A stretch of DNA of 34,294 bases, taken from the NCBI GenBank assembly GCA_025360145.1, contig JANYCV010000174.1, positions 1 to 34,294 on the forward strand. The letters run 5' to 3'. The notes beneath the pieces were generated by a model. That model worked only from the letters and a program-made list of their open reading frames with translations. It was not told the DNA's origin and searched no databases. This document shows, piece after piece, positions 8,805 to 16,532 of the stretch; the first letter of the stretch is position 1, and each line of letters opens with the position of its first letter. Source of the stretch: Acidobacteriaceae bacterium (lineage in GTDB: Bacteria; Acidobacteriota; Terriglobia; Bryobacterales; Bryobacteraceae). The position numbers were made by a program, and so were the translations under genes.

Positions 8805-10255
8805 AACGCGGCTCCATTGTCGCGCCGATCATTCTGATCCTGATCGGCGGAGTTTTCCTGCTGAATAACATCCGTCCTGATTTTTCGGTGCTGGATACGC
8901 TGGCGAGCTATTGGCCGTTCATTTTGATCGCCTGGGGAGTGCTGCGGCTGGCGGAGGTCCTGATTTCCGCAGCGCGCCAACCGCACCCGCAGCCGGGTTT
9001 TCAACCGGGTTCACCGCATGGGGTTTCGGGCGGTGAATGGGTATTGATTGTGTTCCTGTGCCTGCTGGGCTCCGGCGCCTTCTTCGTGAAAAGGCACGCG
9101 GGCCATTGGTCGCCTAACAGTATCCGATCCAAGATCATCGGCGATTTCGGCGACGCTTTCGACTACCCGATTGAGGAAAAGAAAGTAGCCACCGGAAAGG
9201 CTCCGCGGGTGTTGATCGAGAACTTCCGTGGAAATGCGCGGGTGGTGGGCACGGATGCATCCGAGGTGAAGGTCAGCGGGCGAAAGACGGTGCGAGCCTT
9301 GCAGCAGGCGGATGCCGACGATGCCAATCAGCGGTCGCCGATCGAACTGAGTAATCAGAACGAGCTGGTGGTGATCCGGATGAACCAGGACCGTGCGCCG
9401 GGGGATCGGACACTGACCTCCGATTTGGAGATTTCGGTGCCGCGAGGTTCCACGGTGGAAGGCCGGGGACGGTACGGGGATTTCGACATCAGCGAACTGG
9501 GCGGCAACGTGGAGATCATCAGCGACAACGCGGGGGTGCGGGTGCAGAATATCGGGGGCGGCGTGCGCGTGGATCTTCGGAAAAGCGATCTGATCCGCGC
9601 GGTGAACGTGAAGGGCCCGGTGGAAGTGAAGGGCCGCGGACAGAACGTGGAGATGGAGAACATTGAAGGGCCGGTGACGATTACTGGCGCCCATAGCGGC
9701 GATCTGCAATTCCGCAATCTGGCAAAGCCGCTGCGGTTCGACGAAGACCGGACGAATCTGCGGGTGGAGAAGACGCCTGGGCAGATCCGGATGGCGCGCG
9801 GTTATTTCCGCGGGACGAACCTGGTGGGCCCGGTGCAGCTTACGGCGCGCTCCAAGGACGTTGAGATTTCCGGGTTTACGCAAAGTCTGGATCTATCGAT
9901 TGAACGGGGCGATATCGATCTGAGACCGATGCACATGCCGCTGTCGAAGATGGATGTGCGGACCGGCAACGGAGAGGTTTCCCTGGCGCTGCCGGCGGGG
10001 TCTAAGTTCGATCTGCGGGCGACTGTGCAGAAGGGTGAGGCGCAGAATGAATTTGGAGATCCGATTCGAGCGGAGACGTCGGGACGAGGGGCTACGCTGC
10101 GGGGCAGGGCGGGCGACGGGCCGGCAATTGTGTTGAATGCGGACCATGGTTCGGTGATAGTCCGGAAGGGAGATGGATCGCTGCCTCCGCTGCCGCCTTT
10201 GCCGCCGGTGGCGCCCTCCGGGAAGATGCCGAAGATCGTGGTGGAACGCAATTAG
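8801..10255 (+). CDS. DUF4097-like beta-repeat protein with LiaI-like TM N-terminus
   Basis: 484 residues. The N-terminus holds the LiaI-like hairpin (APIILILIGGVFLLNN, YWPFILIAWGVLRLAEVL). After a glutamine/proline linker comes a further membrane segment at about 80-98 (GEWVLIVFLCLLGSGAFFV). Residues about 135-450 form a long repetitive beta domain of DUF4097/toastrack type, with alternating short strands such as VEGRGRYGDFDISELGGNVE and VEISGFTQSLDLSIERGDID. The C-terminus has a proline repeat (LPPLPPLPPVAP). It is the last gene of the sigma/anti-sigma operon. The beta domain is probably periplasmic and may sense or bind at the envelope; this is inferred from family architecture. Confidence 0.88.
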   Translation: MKRGSIVAPIILILIGGVFLLNNIRPDFSVLDTLASYWPFILIAWGVLRLAEVLISAARQPHPQPGFQPGSPHGVSGGEWVLIVFLCLLGSGAFFVKRHAGHWSPNSIRSKIIGDFGDAFDYPIEEKKVATGKAPRVLIENFRGNARVVGTDASEVKVSGRKTVRALQQADADDANQRSPIELSNQNELVVIRMNQDRAPGDRTLTSDLEISVPRGSTVEGRGRYGDFDISELGGNVEIISDNAGVRVQNIGGGVRVDLRKSDLIRAVNVKGPVEVKGRGQNVEMENIEGPVTITGAHSGDLQFRNLAKPLRFDEDRTNLRVEKTPGQIRMARGYFRGTNLVGPVQLTARSKDVEISGFTQSLDLSIERGDIDLRPMHMPLSKMDVRTGNGEVSLALPAGSKFDLRATVQKGEAQNEFGDPIRAETSGRGATLRGRAGDGPAIVLNADHGSVIVRKGDGSLPPLPPLPPVAPSGKMPKIVVERN

Positions 10256-10604
10256 GGCTTGCCACCGGCGGACTTCTATTCTGTTTTTAGAGAACTGCGG
10301 GCTGAACCACATGGTGGAAACCCTGGTGCTGAGAAACCTTTAGGCACCGGTCTGTTGAAGACGCCCTGTAAACTGTTGATTCCACCACACCGCCCGGCGG
10401 CGTCTTCATCGCCATTGGTGGGCCGCAGGCCATGGGCACTCCCCTGAAAGTGGCCGCAACCGATTGGTTCCGCGTGCCAAGCGCTCCAGCTACTTTTATC
10501 CGTCGTGGTGAGCCGAACGAACATGCGTAACTTGCTGACGTGTCTGTGAAAAAATCCGATTTGGCCCCATTTTGCGCGGCTTAAGCTACTGAAACCATTA
10601 GAAG
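10256..10604. other. Intergenic region with no convincing gene
   Basis: The region lies between the end of the stress operon and the convergent hypothetical gene. The two short ORFs in the track (10259-10447 plus, 10276-10524 minus) lack ribosome sites and recognisable sequence. No clear terminator hairpin with a T run was found. Confidence 0.6.
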
Positions 10605-11225
10605 TTAAAAATGGCTTTGGGATTCTTTCGTAAACCCTGACGCGGGCGGCTCTGTGGAGTCGCCGGATTGCGAAACAGAGCCAATTTCGGGCGGAGGCTC
10701 CGGGTGGCTTATCGCGGGCCGGATGGACGCCATCGGCTTTTGCGAAACAGAGCCAATTTCAGTTTTCTTCCTTTCTTTCTGGAGCTTGCGGAGTTCGGTG
10801 ATGGCGCGGTAGTAGGAGCGCTCGATTGTTGTCTTGTAGCGGCGGATGTGGTCGGACTGCTTGCTGCTGGAGTGGAAGCATTGGGTTAGCTGGCCGTCCG
10901 GATCGGGGCTACACTTGGCGACGGCCGCATTTAGTTTTTCGGCTACCAGAATGTCGTTGTCGTAGGTGCGGGTTTCCACGCGGCGGACCCGCATGAGACG
11001 CCAGGCGCTTTCGGCAATCTGCGTTATCAACATTTCTTCCGGCGTGTCCGCGGGTTTCCAGTCATCGGGCAGATCATGACGCAGGGCTTCGTATTCTTCG
11101 GCGTCCTCGCCTTTGATCACTACGTGCTTCGACGGCGGGCCGTGGCGGAGTGCGTTGTCGCGCATCTTTGCTTTCCCGGCTTCAGTCACCAGTCCGGTGC
11201 ATTCGGCGGCGGTTGTGGATGTCAT
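10605..11225 (-). CDS. Hypothetical protein, 'EGKAKxRxNALxHG' family
   Basis: 206 residues, soluble, no signal peptide. The N-terminal half (GLVTEAGKAKMRDNALRHGP, then VVIKGEDAEEYEALRHDL and ITQIAESAWRLMRVRRVE) resembles a widespread, often multicopy family of Acidobacteriota and Planctomycetota hypotheticals of unknown function that usually begins with a KSTGPxTxEGKA motif. Here that opening is shortened. The middle is helical and basic (RRYKTTIERSYYRAITELRKLQKERKK). The C-terminal tail is low-complexity and contains the hexapeptide IGSVSQ twice, encoded by an identical 19-base repeat. The start at 11225 has a good AAAGGAG ribosome site. Function unknown; no link to neighbours is visible. 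Confidence 0.75.
   Translation of the reverse strand: MTSTTAAECTGLVTEAGKAKMRDNALRHGPPSKHVVIKGEDAEEYEALRHDLPDDWKPADTPEEMLITQIAESAWRLMRVRRVETRTYDNDILVAEKLNAAVAKCSPDPDGQLTQCFHSSSKQSDHIRRYKTTIERSYYRAITELRKLQKERKKTEIGSVSQKPMASIRPAISHPEPPPEIGSVSQSGDSTEPPASGFTKESQSHF
10671..10760 (-). repeat. Direct repeat inside hypothetical gene
   Basis: The 19-base sequence GCGAAACAGAGCCAATTTC (plus strand) occurs at about 10671-10689 and again at about 10742-10760. It encodes the twice-present EIGSVSQ segment in the C-terminal tail of the 206-residue protein. The spacer between copies is not repeated. Confidence 0.8.
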
Positions 11226-11580
11226 CGTCGTACTCCTTTCTAAAATTACGTTTCTGACTTGAAGATAGCTTCGAGCGCGCGGAGCGGGACGGGATTTTTG
11301 GCTAAGTGATTGAATGCGGGGGAAATTGAGTTCTCAGTTTTTTGGGAACCAAAATATGGCGACCCTGCGGGCCGCCAGTCGCGGTGGTGAAAGAGGGGCG
11401 GGGCAAGTTGCAAGGAGGGTTACTTGTGGACCGCGCTGCGCTGGACAAGTGCCGCGTGTTCGGGATGCGATTTAGATCTCAACCGAATGTAGATGCCAGC
11501 GGACCGCACACAGCATCATCCGCGGTTCAAGCTTTCGCCATTTGAACAGGGCGGGCCGGCTAGATCCCGGCAGTGACTTT
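11226..11580. other. Intergenic region with no convincing gene
   Basis: This region is upstream of the 206-residue hypothetical and downstream of the XAC2610-like gene. The only track ORF (11342-11545, plus) has no family resemblance and biased composition. A purine-rich GAAAGGAGT just upstream of the 11225 start is the ribosome site of the hypothetical gene. No terminator or repeat was recognised. Confidence 0.55.
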
Positions 11581-12273
11581 TTACTTGTCATCCGGCATGG
11601 CGGCCTTGCCTTGTAGCGTCTGGGACCGGATCATTTTAAGCTGCCCATTCACGCGCTCTTTCAAGACGCGCCGATACACTCCACGGGTTCCTGTCGACTG
11701 TTGAGTTTCGGAACGAACAAGAACCAACCTGGAGCCTTCAAGCGAGTATTCCCGCTTCTCGTATAACAGCCCGCCTTCTCCGTTTCTGCGAAACGCGGAG
11801 AGCTTGTGCGTACCCGGCTCAGGACGTAGGACAGGAAACGCTCCGAGGGCGGAGTAGAGGCCAGAATGCGCATCAAAAAGCCAATAAAGCGCCGTGGCAT
11901 TCGCAACGCCGCGCTCGATGATCAGCATCAAATCGGCGTTGCCGTCGAAATTGATATCCTGTCCGCCAAAGAAAAAGCTTTCTCCCTCAAAAACGGGCAT
12001 CGCTCCCGCCACGGGCAGGCGTTGAAGCGGCTTGGTATCTCCCTGCCGCGTCACCTCGATCGCCGTAATTGTCCGTCCCGCCGCGGGGTCAGATTTGATC
12101 TCAAACCGGAACGAGTATGGCGGCAGACGGGCAGATGGTTGAAACTTGCAGGGCTGGCAGTCCGTGACGTTAGCGGCCTTCGGCAGAGTAGTCGTCTCAG
12201 GCCGGGCACTTAGAGCGACTAGCATCGCCAGAGCGGTGACGCGAAGATAATAAGACAATTGGCTGAGAAACAT
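11581..12273 (-). CDS. XAC2610-like exported protein, putative immunity to GH19 lytic enzyme
   Basis: 230 residues with an N-terminal export signal (hydrophobic RVTALAMLVALSA, about 11-23). The centre has the hallmark of XAC2610-related proteins: DINFDGNADLML (106-117), an FG-GAP-like calcium-loop motif, followed by YWLFDAHSGLY (130-140) and later RNGEGGLLYEKREYSLEGSR and LVLVR. In Xanthomonas the periplasmic lipoprotein XAC2610 is the immunity partner of XAC2609, a GH19/peptidoglycan-binding effector. Here the gene lies 31 bases downstream of, and in the same direction as, a gene of exactly that enzyme architecture. A CQPC pair (39-42) may form a disulfide. No lipobox is seen. The immunity role is inferred from family and context. 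ATG at 12273 has AAGGG upstream. Confidence 0.75.
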   Translation of the reverse strand: MFLSQLSYYLRVTALAMLVALSARPETTTLPKAANVTDCQPCKFQPSARLPPYSFRFEIKSDPAAGRTITAIEVTRQGDTKPLQRLPVAGAMPVFEGESFFFGGQDINFDGNADLMLIIERGVANATALYWLFDAHSGLYSALGAFPVLRPEPGTHKLSAFRRNGEGGLLYEKREYSLEGSRLVLVRSETQQSTGTRGVYRRVLKERVNGQLKMIRSQTLQGKAAMPDDK

Positions 12274-12304
12274 AATCCCTTCTTAAGGTCGATCGCGGGA
12301 GTCC

Positions 12305-13093
12305 TTAAGGCAAAAGAAGACATTTCGCGCGGGCAAGCCGCGCAACGCGGTCGGCTAGTCCGTTTACGCCGCCGTTAATACGGCGCGTGATGCCGTTTAC
12401 ATTGTCGCTATCGGCGAGCGCATTCAGGCCGCGGGTGGCCCAGAACCAGCATGAACAATCGACGGCAATCCGCGGGTCCGACGCGAGTAGAGTATTCCGC
12501 GGCTTGGTGAGATAGTCCTGGCCCCGCGCCGCGCCGTAGGCTGCGTAGTTACTCCGTCCGGTGATTTGAATGAGACCACGTCCTTTGAACCGCACGCCGT
12601 CGCCAGGACTTGTATTCCCGAGGTCCTCACGGCCCTCATAGGCAGCTCCGCTGGCTATCTCCTCGCTAAAGCGGAAGCTTCCGCTTTCGTGGCCGAGCTG
12701 AGCTAGAAAGTGAGCTGTCCGAAGCGGCGTCGTAATCCCGTTCGCTTCCATGTTGTCGATCAACGGCTGGAAGTAGCGGGAGACTGCCGAGACGGTGGCT
12801 CCGGGCATGATTGCCAAAAGCTTCCCTTGCGTCAATCCTGGATCCAGACCGGCTTTCAGGCGCTGATAGGTTTCGCTGCCAGGCTCGATCAACTTGGTGG
12901 GGGTGGCTATTCCGACAACCCTGGTTTGAAAGAGGGCAATCGCACCGATGGTCGCCTTTCCGATCCCGCCGTCCTCTTTCAAAAAGGCTAGCGGAATAAG
13001 CGACCCAATGTTGAGATTCAGCAGAATCTGCACAATCCGCACGTCCTCTTTTCGGTTAATCCCTTTTTCGCCAACGGACTTAACGAGACACAT
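12305..13093 (-). CDS. Peptidoglycan-binding GH19 lytic enzyme, putative antibacterial effector
   Basis: A 262-residue enzyme expected to cleave the glycan of peptidoglycan (GH19, lysozyme/chitinase fold). Residues about 3-80 form a peptidoglycan-binding-type domain (DVRIVQILLNLNIG, DGGIGKATIGAIALFQ). The catalytic domain follows at about 95-262, with general-acid glutamate in GHESGSF (about E136), a second acidic cluster SEE (about 144-145), and the canonical FKGRGLIQITGRSNY. The start is ATG 13093, chosen because TAGAGGAG lies just before it; the track start 13129 would place that ribosome site inside the gene. There is no signal peptide, so export needs an injection apparatus, lysis or another route. 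It is followed after 31 bases by the XAC2610-like gene. Phage-type endolysin is the main alternative. Confidence 0.85.
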   Translation of the reverse strand: MCLVKSVGEKGINRKEDVRIVQILLNLNIGSLIPLAFLKEDGGIGKATIGAIALFQTRVVGIATPTKLIEPGSETYQRLKAGLDPGLTQGKLLAIMPGATVSAVSRYFQPLIDNMEANGITTPLRTAHFLAQLGHESGSFRFSEEIASGAAYEGREDLGNTSPGDGVRFKGRGLIQITGRSNYAAYGAARGQDYLTKPRNTLLASDPRIAVDCSCWFWATRGLNALADSDNVNGITRRINGGVNGLADRVARLARAKCLLLP

Positions 13094-13134
13094 ATGCGCT
13101 CCTCTAGAGAGTTTCATTATATATAACAACAGGC

Positions 13135-13153
13135 ATCGGCGACTTCTGCCGAT
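13135..13153. promoter_or_regulatory. Small inverted repeat upstream of GH19 gene
   Basis: ATCGGC/GCCGAT arms separated by seven bases lie about 42 bases upstream of the chosen GH19 start, just before a minus-strand TATAAT-like hexamer (13116-13121). There is no T run, so it could be an operator or a chance hairpin. No matching -35 element was found. Confidence 0.3.
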
Positions 13154-13172
13154 TACGAGTCCGACGAGCTCA

Positions 13173-13370
13173 TCACGCCGCCACGTTCTTTATTCGCTCC
13201 GACGCTTTCATCACCGGGCTGACAGACTTGAAGTAACCGGGATTCATCGCATATGCCCCTGCGGCAAAATAGTATGGATCCGTAGTCTCAAATGCATTCG
13301 AGAACTGCGAGCGTCTCAGGAAATTCGCCCGGTCCCCGAACGATTCCTGGAAAAAGATGGACAGGCCAAG
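13173..13370 (-). pseudogene. C-terminal remnant of an unrecognised gene
   Basis: A 65-codon open frame, too short and without a start codon, that ends in TGA at 13173 and reads like real protein: LGLSIFFQESFGDRANFLRR, then FETTDPYYFAAGAYAMNPGY and SPVMKASERIKNVAA. An in-frame TAA (13371-13373) closes it upstream exactly where a short repeat region (13379-13425) begins, which suggests the 5' part was lost at the repeat. It precedes the GH19 gene on the same strand. The family was not recognised. Confidence 0.5.
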
Positions 13371-13400
13371 TTAACCGCGGCCAAGATCATTAGCCGCTGA

Positions 13401-13420
13401 TGAACGCGGATGAACGCGGA
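13401..13420. repeat. Tandem decamer repeat (TGAACGCGGA x2)
   Basis: Two exact consecutive copies of TGAACGCGGA, flanked by TTAGCCGC on the left and TTTTGGGG on the right. They lie at the broken end of the 13173-13370 remnant. The rest of 13371-13522 holds no gene; a weak TGGGGC/GCCCCA hairpin at 13484-13512 lies beyond the stop of the next minus-strand gene and lacks a T run. Confidence 0.6.
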
Positions 13421-13522
13421 TTTTGGGGTGAGCCGCAGGATTCGATTTGTGCAGCGAATTCGTGGACACTACGCTCGTTGGTGTGGGGCGTCCCGGTATT
13501 TGGAATGCCCCAGTACAGTTCG

Positions 13523-13993
13523 CTACTGCTTTTCGTAAACGATTTTGGTTTTGGCCGGCTTGCCTTCGGCGTCAGTGCCTTTGGTGGTGAACGTCATGGT
13601 CTTGCCGTCTTTTGAAATTACGATTCGGCCGGTGGTGTGGTATTTTCCACCAGTTTTCTTATTTTCAGCGGTCAACGTGTTGGCATCGATTTGTTTAATT
13701 GAGGTGGTGTCCCACGGTGCACCCGTGACCGGGTATTCTTTCCCGTCATATTTGGCCGTATAACTGGAATTGATAGCCGTACCGTCTTTCGTTTGCCCGG
13801 TAGCGGTCGACTTTAGCCCACCGTCGGATGCTTCCCGCACCATCGTCAGGCTTGTGATAGGGTTTGTGGCTGGAGGCGTGTACTTCGTTTTGGCGACATT
13901 GCGCTTCCAAGTTCCAATGGAATTGTCAGCCCCAAACATTCCGATGGCCGCGATCGCTACTCCTATCATCAGCTTTGCTACGATTTTTCGCAT
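13523..13993 (-). CDS. Small exported protein of unknown function (Acidobacteriota type)
   Basis: 156 residues. The track ORF starts at 14224, but the ATG at 13993 is preceded by GAGAGGGAATGAA and gives a clean signal peptide (MRKIVAKLMIGVAIAAIGMFGA). The mature part opens with GTWKRNVAKTKYTPP and contains YTAKYDGKEYPVTGAP and VISKDGKTMTFTTKGTDAEG, a beta-rich pattern of alternating strands often seen in short exported Acidobacteriota proteins. No catalytic motif is visible. Function unknown. It lies downstream of the cytochrome/ankyrin gene on the same strand, separated by about 137 bases. Confidence 0.8.
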   Translation of the reverse strand: MRKIVAKLMIGVAIAAIGMFGADNSIGTWKRNVAKTKYTPPATNPITSLTMVREASDGGLKSTATGQTKDGTAINSSYTAKYDGKEYPVTGAPWDTTSIKQIDANTLTAENKKTGGKYHTTGRIVISKDGKTMTFTTKGTDAEGKPAKTKIVYEKQ

Positions 13994-14130
13994 TTCATTC
14001 CCTCTCTTTGTCCGTTTCAATTTCGTGGAAGTGGGTGTTTGAAGTTCAACGGCGTTGGTAAACAACGCTGACGGGATCAAGAACCTTCCGCTGATTGCTC
14101 CAGACACCCTACCCTCAATCAGCCACCGAG

Positions 14131-16386
14131 CTAATGCGACGATGTGTTTTTGCTGATGCGCTGGGGTTCGAGCGTCAGCGACAGTGCCATGGCGGCCCAG
14201 CTTGTTCCGGCGGCGGAGATCCACTGATCGTGGCCATACGGGAATCCACTTTCAAAGTAGGGCTGCAGCCAGATGGACCGTGTTTTCACGTGCCAGGAGC
14301 CGTCGGCGGCCTGGGTGCGCAGGAGGAACTTCACCCCGCTAGCGTAGACCGGGTCGGAGGCTGGCATCTTGCCGGCGGCGTTGAGCGCGTAAAGCGCTTG
14401 ACCCGTGGCATAGGCATCCGAGCCCATGGTGGGTAGCTGGCTCCAGCCGCCATCGGGGCGCTGGGTTGCGGTCAGTGTCTTGACGGCGGCGGCGACTGAG
14501 GCGGACTTTGAATTCGACCAAGCCAATCCCAGCAAGTGGAAAGCCTGGTCTTGGGTGGTGGCCGGTTTGGCGGCTTCGAGCCATGCGGCAGCTCGAGCGA
14601 TCACTCTGCCGGTGTCGGCCTTCTCGGCTGGCGGCCCGTAGGTCTTCAGCGCATAGATCGCCAGGGCGGCGGTCTGATACAGGCCGGTGTTCATCGGCGG
14701 CCGGCGGCTCTCGAATGCCTGCCAATTGCCTTCGGGCGTTTGCATCGCCTTTATGTACCGTATGGTTGCATCGGTGTACTCATCCCTCGGCACACCGTTG
14801 TTTGCGGAATCGAACATTTCCCAACCCATGCCAGTTACACCGACGACCACGAGATCCATGATACGTTCCGGATTCAGCGTGTGCATGCTTTGCGGAAGCT
14901 GCGGGATCAGTTTGGGGGCAGGTAGCCCACGATCGCGAGCGATGCCGGCCGCGGCCGAAGGCAGATCCTGCGCGTGGCAGGAGTTGCAGCCGCCGATGCG
15001 GATGAAGTTATGGCTCTGCTTTTCGAGGAGCGCCAGCGCGGGTTTCACCGCATCCGCGATGGACCTTTCCCGTCCGCTGCCGTCCGGAGCCGGTGCCACG
15101 CCGAGTAGTTTTCGTTCTTCCGCTGGGACGCCGAGCAGGCGGGCCACTTCGCTGTCTCCACGCTTGGAGGCGAGCATGCGGGCGGTTTCGTCGTCACCTT
15201 TGACAGTCTGGTCGGCGCCTTTCGCGAGGAGCAGCTTAACGATGCCGGCAGGCATTGCGTCGGCTCCCGCGGCGTACAGCAACGGAGAGTAGCCCCGAAT
15301 GTCCTGGACGTTCACGTTTGCGCCACTATCGAGCAGAAGCTTCACCGTCTCTTCGTTACCGGCTGTGGCTGCGTCGGCGAGCGCGGATTCGTTGCGCTTG
15401 GTTCTGGCGTTCGGGTCGGCGCCCTTTTCAAGGAGCAGCCGAACGGCTTGGGGCCTGCCGGTCTGGGCGGCGGCCATGAGCGCGGTTCCGCCCGCTGCAT
15501 TCTTTGCGTTCACGTCGGCTTTCTTCTCAATAAGAACGCGCATGGCTTCGAAGTTGGCTCGGGCGGCGGCGATGAGGGGAGTCATTCCCGCCAGAGTTTT
15601 TGCGTCCGGACTCGCGCCCTTCTCGAGCAGCAGGCGAAGGACCGGAACGGCATTCCCCATGGAGGCGGCCTGGTAGAGCGGAGTGCGGCCATCAATGCTT
15701 TTGGCGTTGACGTTGGCGCCGTGGTCGAGGAGCAGCCGGACCTTGGCCTCATCGTGCAGGGCCCAGAAGAGCGGGGTGGATTTTCGCTTGTTGCCAGCGT
15801 TTGAATTGGCGCCATGGTCGAGGAGCAGCTTCATTGTGGCGAGGTTGCCGAAGCTGGCGGCGTGGTGGAGCGGCGTGACGCCCGCGGTGTCCTGCGCATT
15901 GACGAGTTCGGGGCTGGTGGCGATAAGCCTTTCGACGGCTTTGGTGTCGCCGGAGCGGACGGCGGCGATGAGTGCAGCCAGTTTCGGATCGACGGGCTTG
16001 GCGGGACGGTCTTCCTCGACCTGGATGCGGAAGTCGGCGCCCTGGTCGATCCAGGCGCGGAGGACTCCGATCTCTTCGTCAGAGAGAGCACCGGTGGGGG
16101 GCATTTGCAAGCCGCCGTCGCCGTTAACCAGGCGGCGGATGAGTTTGCTTTCGGCGCTGTTGCCGGGCATGATGACGGGGCCATAATCGCCACCGCGGAG
16201 TGCGTTCTGGCGCTTGTCCAGACGAAGACCGGATTGCTGGGCTTCTTCGCCGTGGCAGGAGTGGCATTTCTGGGCTAAGATCGGCTGAACGTCCTTTTCG
16301 AAATCGACCTTAAAGTTGGCAGGGGCTGGAAGTTTGGTGTCGGCGAACGCCATGGACACGGTGATGAGGAGAAGGGTTGCGCGCAT
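14131..16386 (-). CDS. Exported fusion: planctomycete-type cytochrome c, ankyrin repeats, CxxCH and terpenoid-cyclase-like toroid
   Basis: 751 residues. The signal peptide MRATLLLITVSMAFA fixes the start at 16386, not 16455. The first module (about 28-115) is a cytochrome c of the PSCyt1 type (QPILAQKCHSCHGEE; distal methionine probably in LQMPPTGALSDEE). About nine ankyrin repeats follow (roughly 120-430; e.g. TPLHHAASFGNLATMKLLLD, TALMAAAQTGRPQAVRLLLE). A second CxxCH occurs at CNSCHAQD (about 475-480). The C-terminal 250 residues show toroid repeats like those of squalene/terpene cyclases (MQTPEGNWQ, TQRPDGGWSQ, TQAADGSWHV). The heme sites imply periplasmic assembly. It may be a redox or scaffold protein; substrate and partners are unknown. 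Confidence 0.85.
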   Translation of the reverse strand: MRATLLLITVSMAFADTKLPAPANFKVDFEKDVQPILAQKCHSCHGEEAQQSGLRLDKRQNALRGGDYGPVIMPGNSAESKLIRRLVNGDGGLQMPPTGALSDEEIGVLRAWIDQGADFRIQVEEDRPAKPVDPKLAALIAAVRSGDTKAVERLIATSPELVNAQDTAGVTPLHHAASFGNLATMKLLLDHGANSNAGNKRKSTPLFWALHDEAKVRLLLDHGANVNAKSIDGRTPLYQAASMGNAVPVLRLLLEKGASPDAKTLAGMTPLIAAARANFEAMRVLIEKKADVNAKNAAGGTALMAAAQTGRPQAVRLLLEKGADPNARTKRNESALADAATAGNEETVKLLLDSGANVNVQDIRGYSPLLYAAGADAMPAGIVKLLLAKGADQTVKGDDETARMLASKRGDSEVARLLGVPAEERKLLGVAPAPDGSGRERSIADAVKPALALLEKQSHNFIRIGGCNSCHAQDLPSAAAGIARDRGLPAPKLIPQLPQSMHTLNPERIMDLVVVGVTGMGWEMFDSANNGVPRDEYTDATIRYIKAMQTPEGNWQAFESRRPPMNTGLYQTAALAIYALKTYGPPAEKADTGRVIARAAAWLEAAKPATTQDQAFHLLGLAWSNSKSASVAAAVKTLTATQRPDGGWSQLPTMGSDAYATGQALYALNAAGKMPASDPVYASGVKFLLRTQAADGSWHVKTRSIWLQPYFESGFPYGHDQWISAAGTSWAAMALSLTLEPQRISKNTSSH

Positions 16387-16532
16387 TATAGGTTCCACGG
16401 AGAGCTGGGATTTGTACTTCCTGAGGAGAGTAGCATGATTCCGCGGAGAGGTCAATCCCCGTTTTTGTTGTCAAGCATCTAGCGGAAACTGTGTCACGTT
16501 CGGGCGTGAAATAATGAGGACCGGGGTGGAAT

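Noticed and set aside
7026-9883. Minus-strand ORFs 7026-8171, 8291-9004 and 9011-9883
   Set aside because: They are opposite the overlapping sigma/anti-sigma/membrane operon; histidine-, arginine- and proline-rich shadow composition.
11342-11545. Plus-strand 67-residue ORF in the gap upstream of the hypothetical gene
   Set aside because: No ribosome site, no recognisable motif and no conserved-looking hydrophobic pattern.
13400-13615. Plus-strand 71-residue ORF
   Set aside because: It starts within the tandem repeat and overlaps the 3' end of the exported-protein gene; shadow-like.
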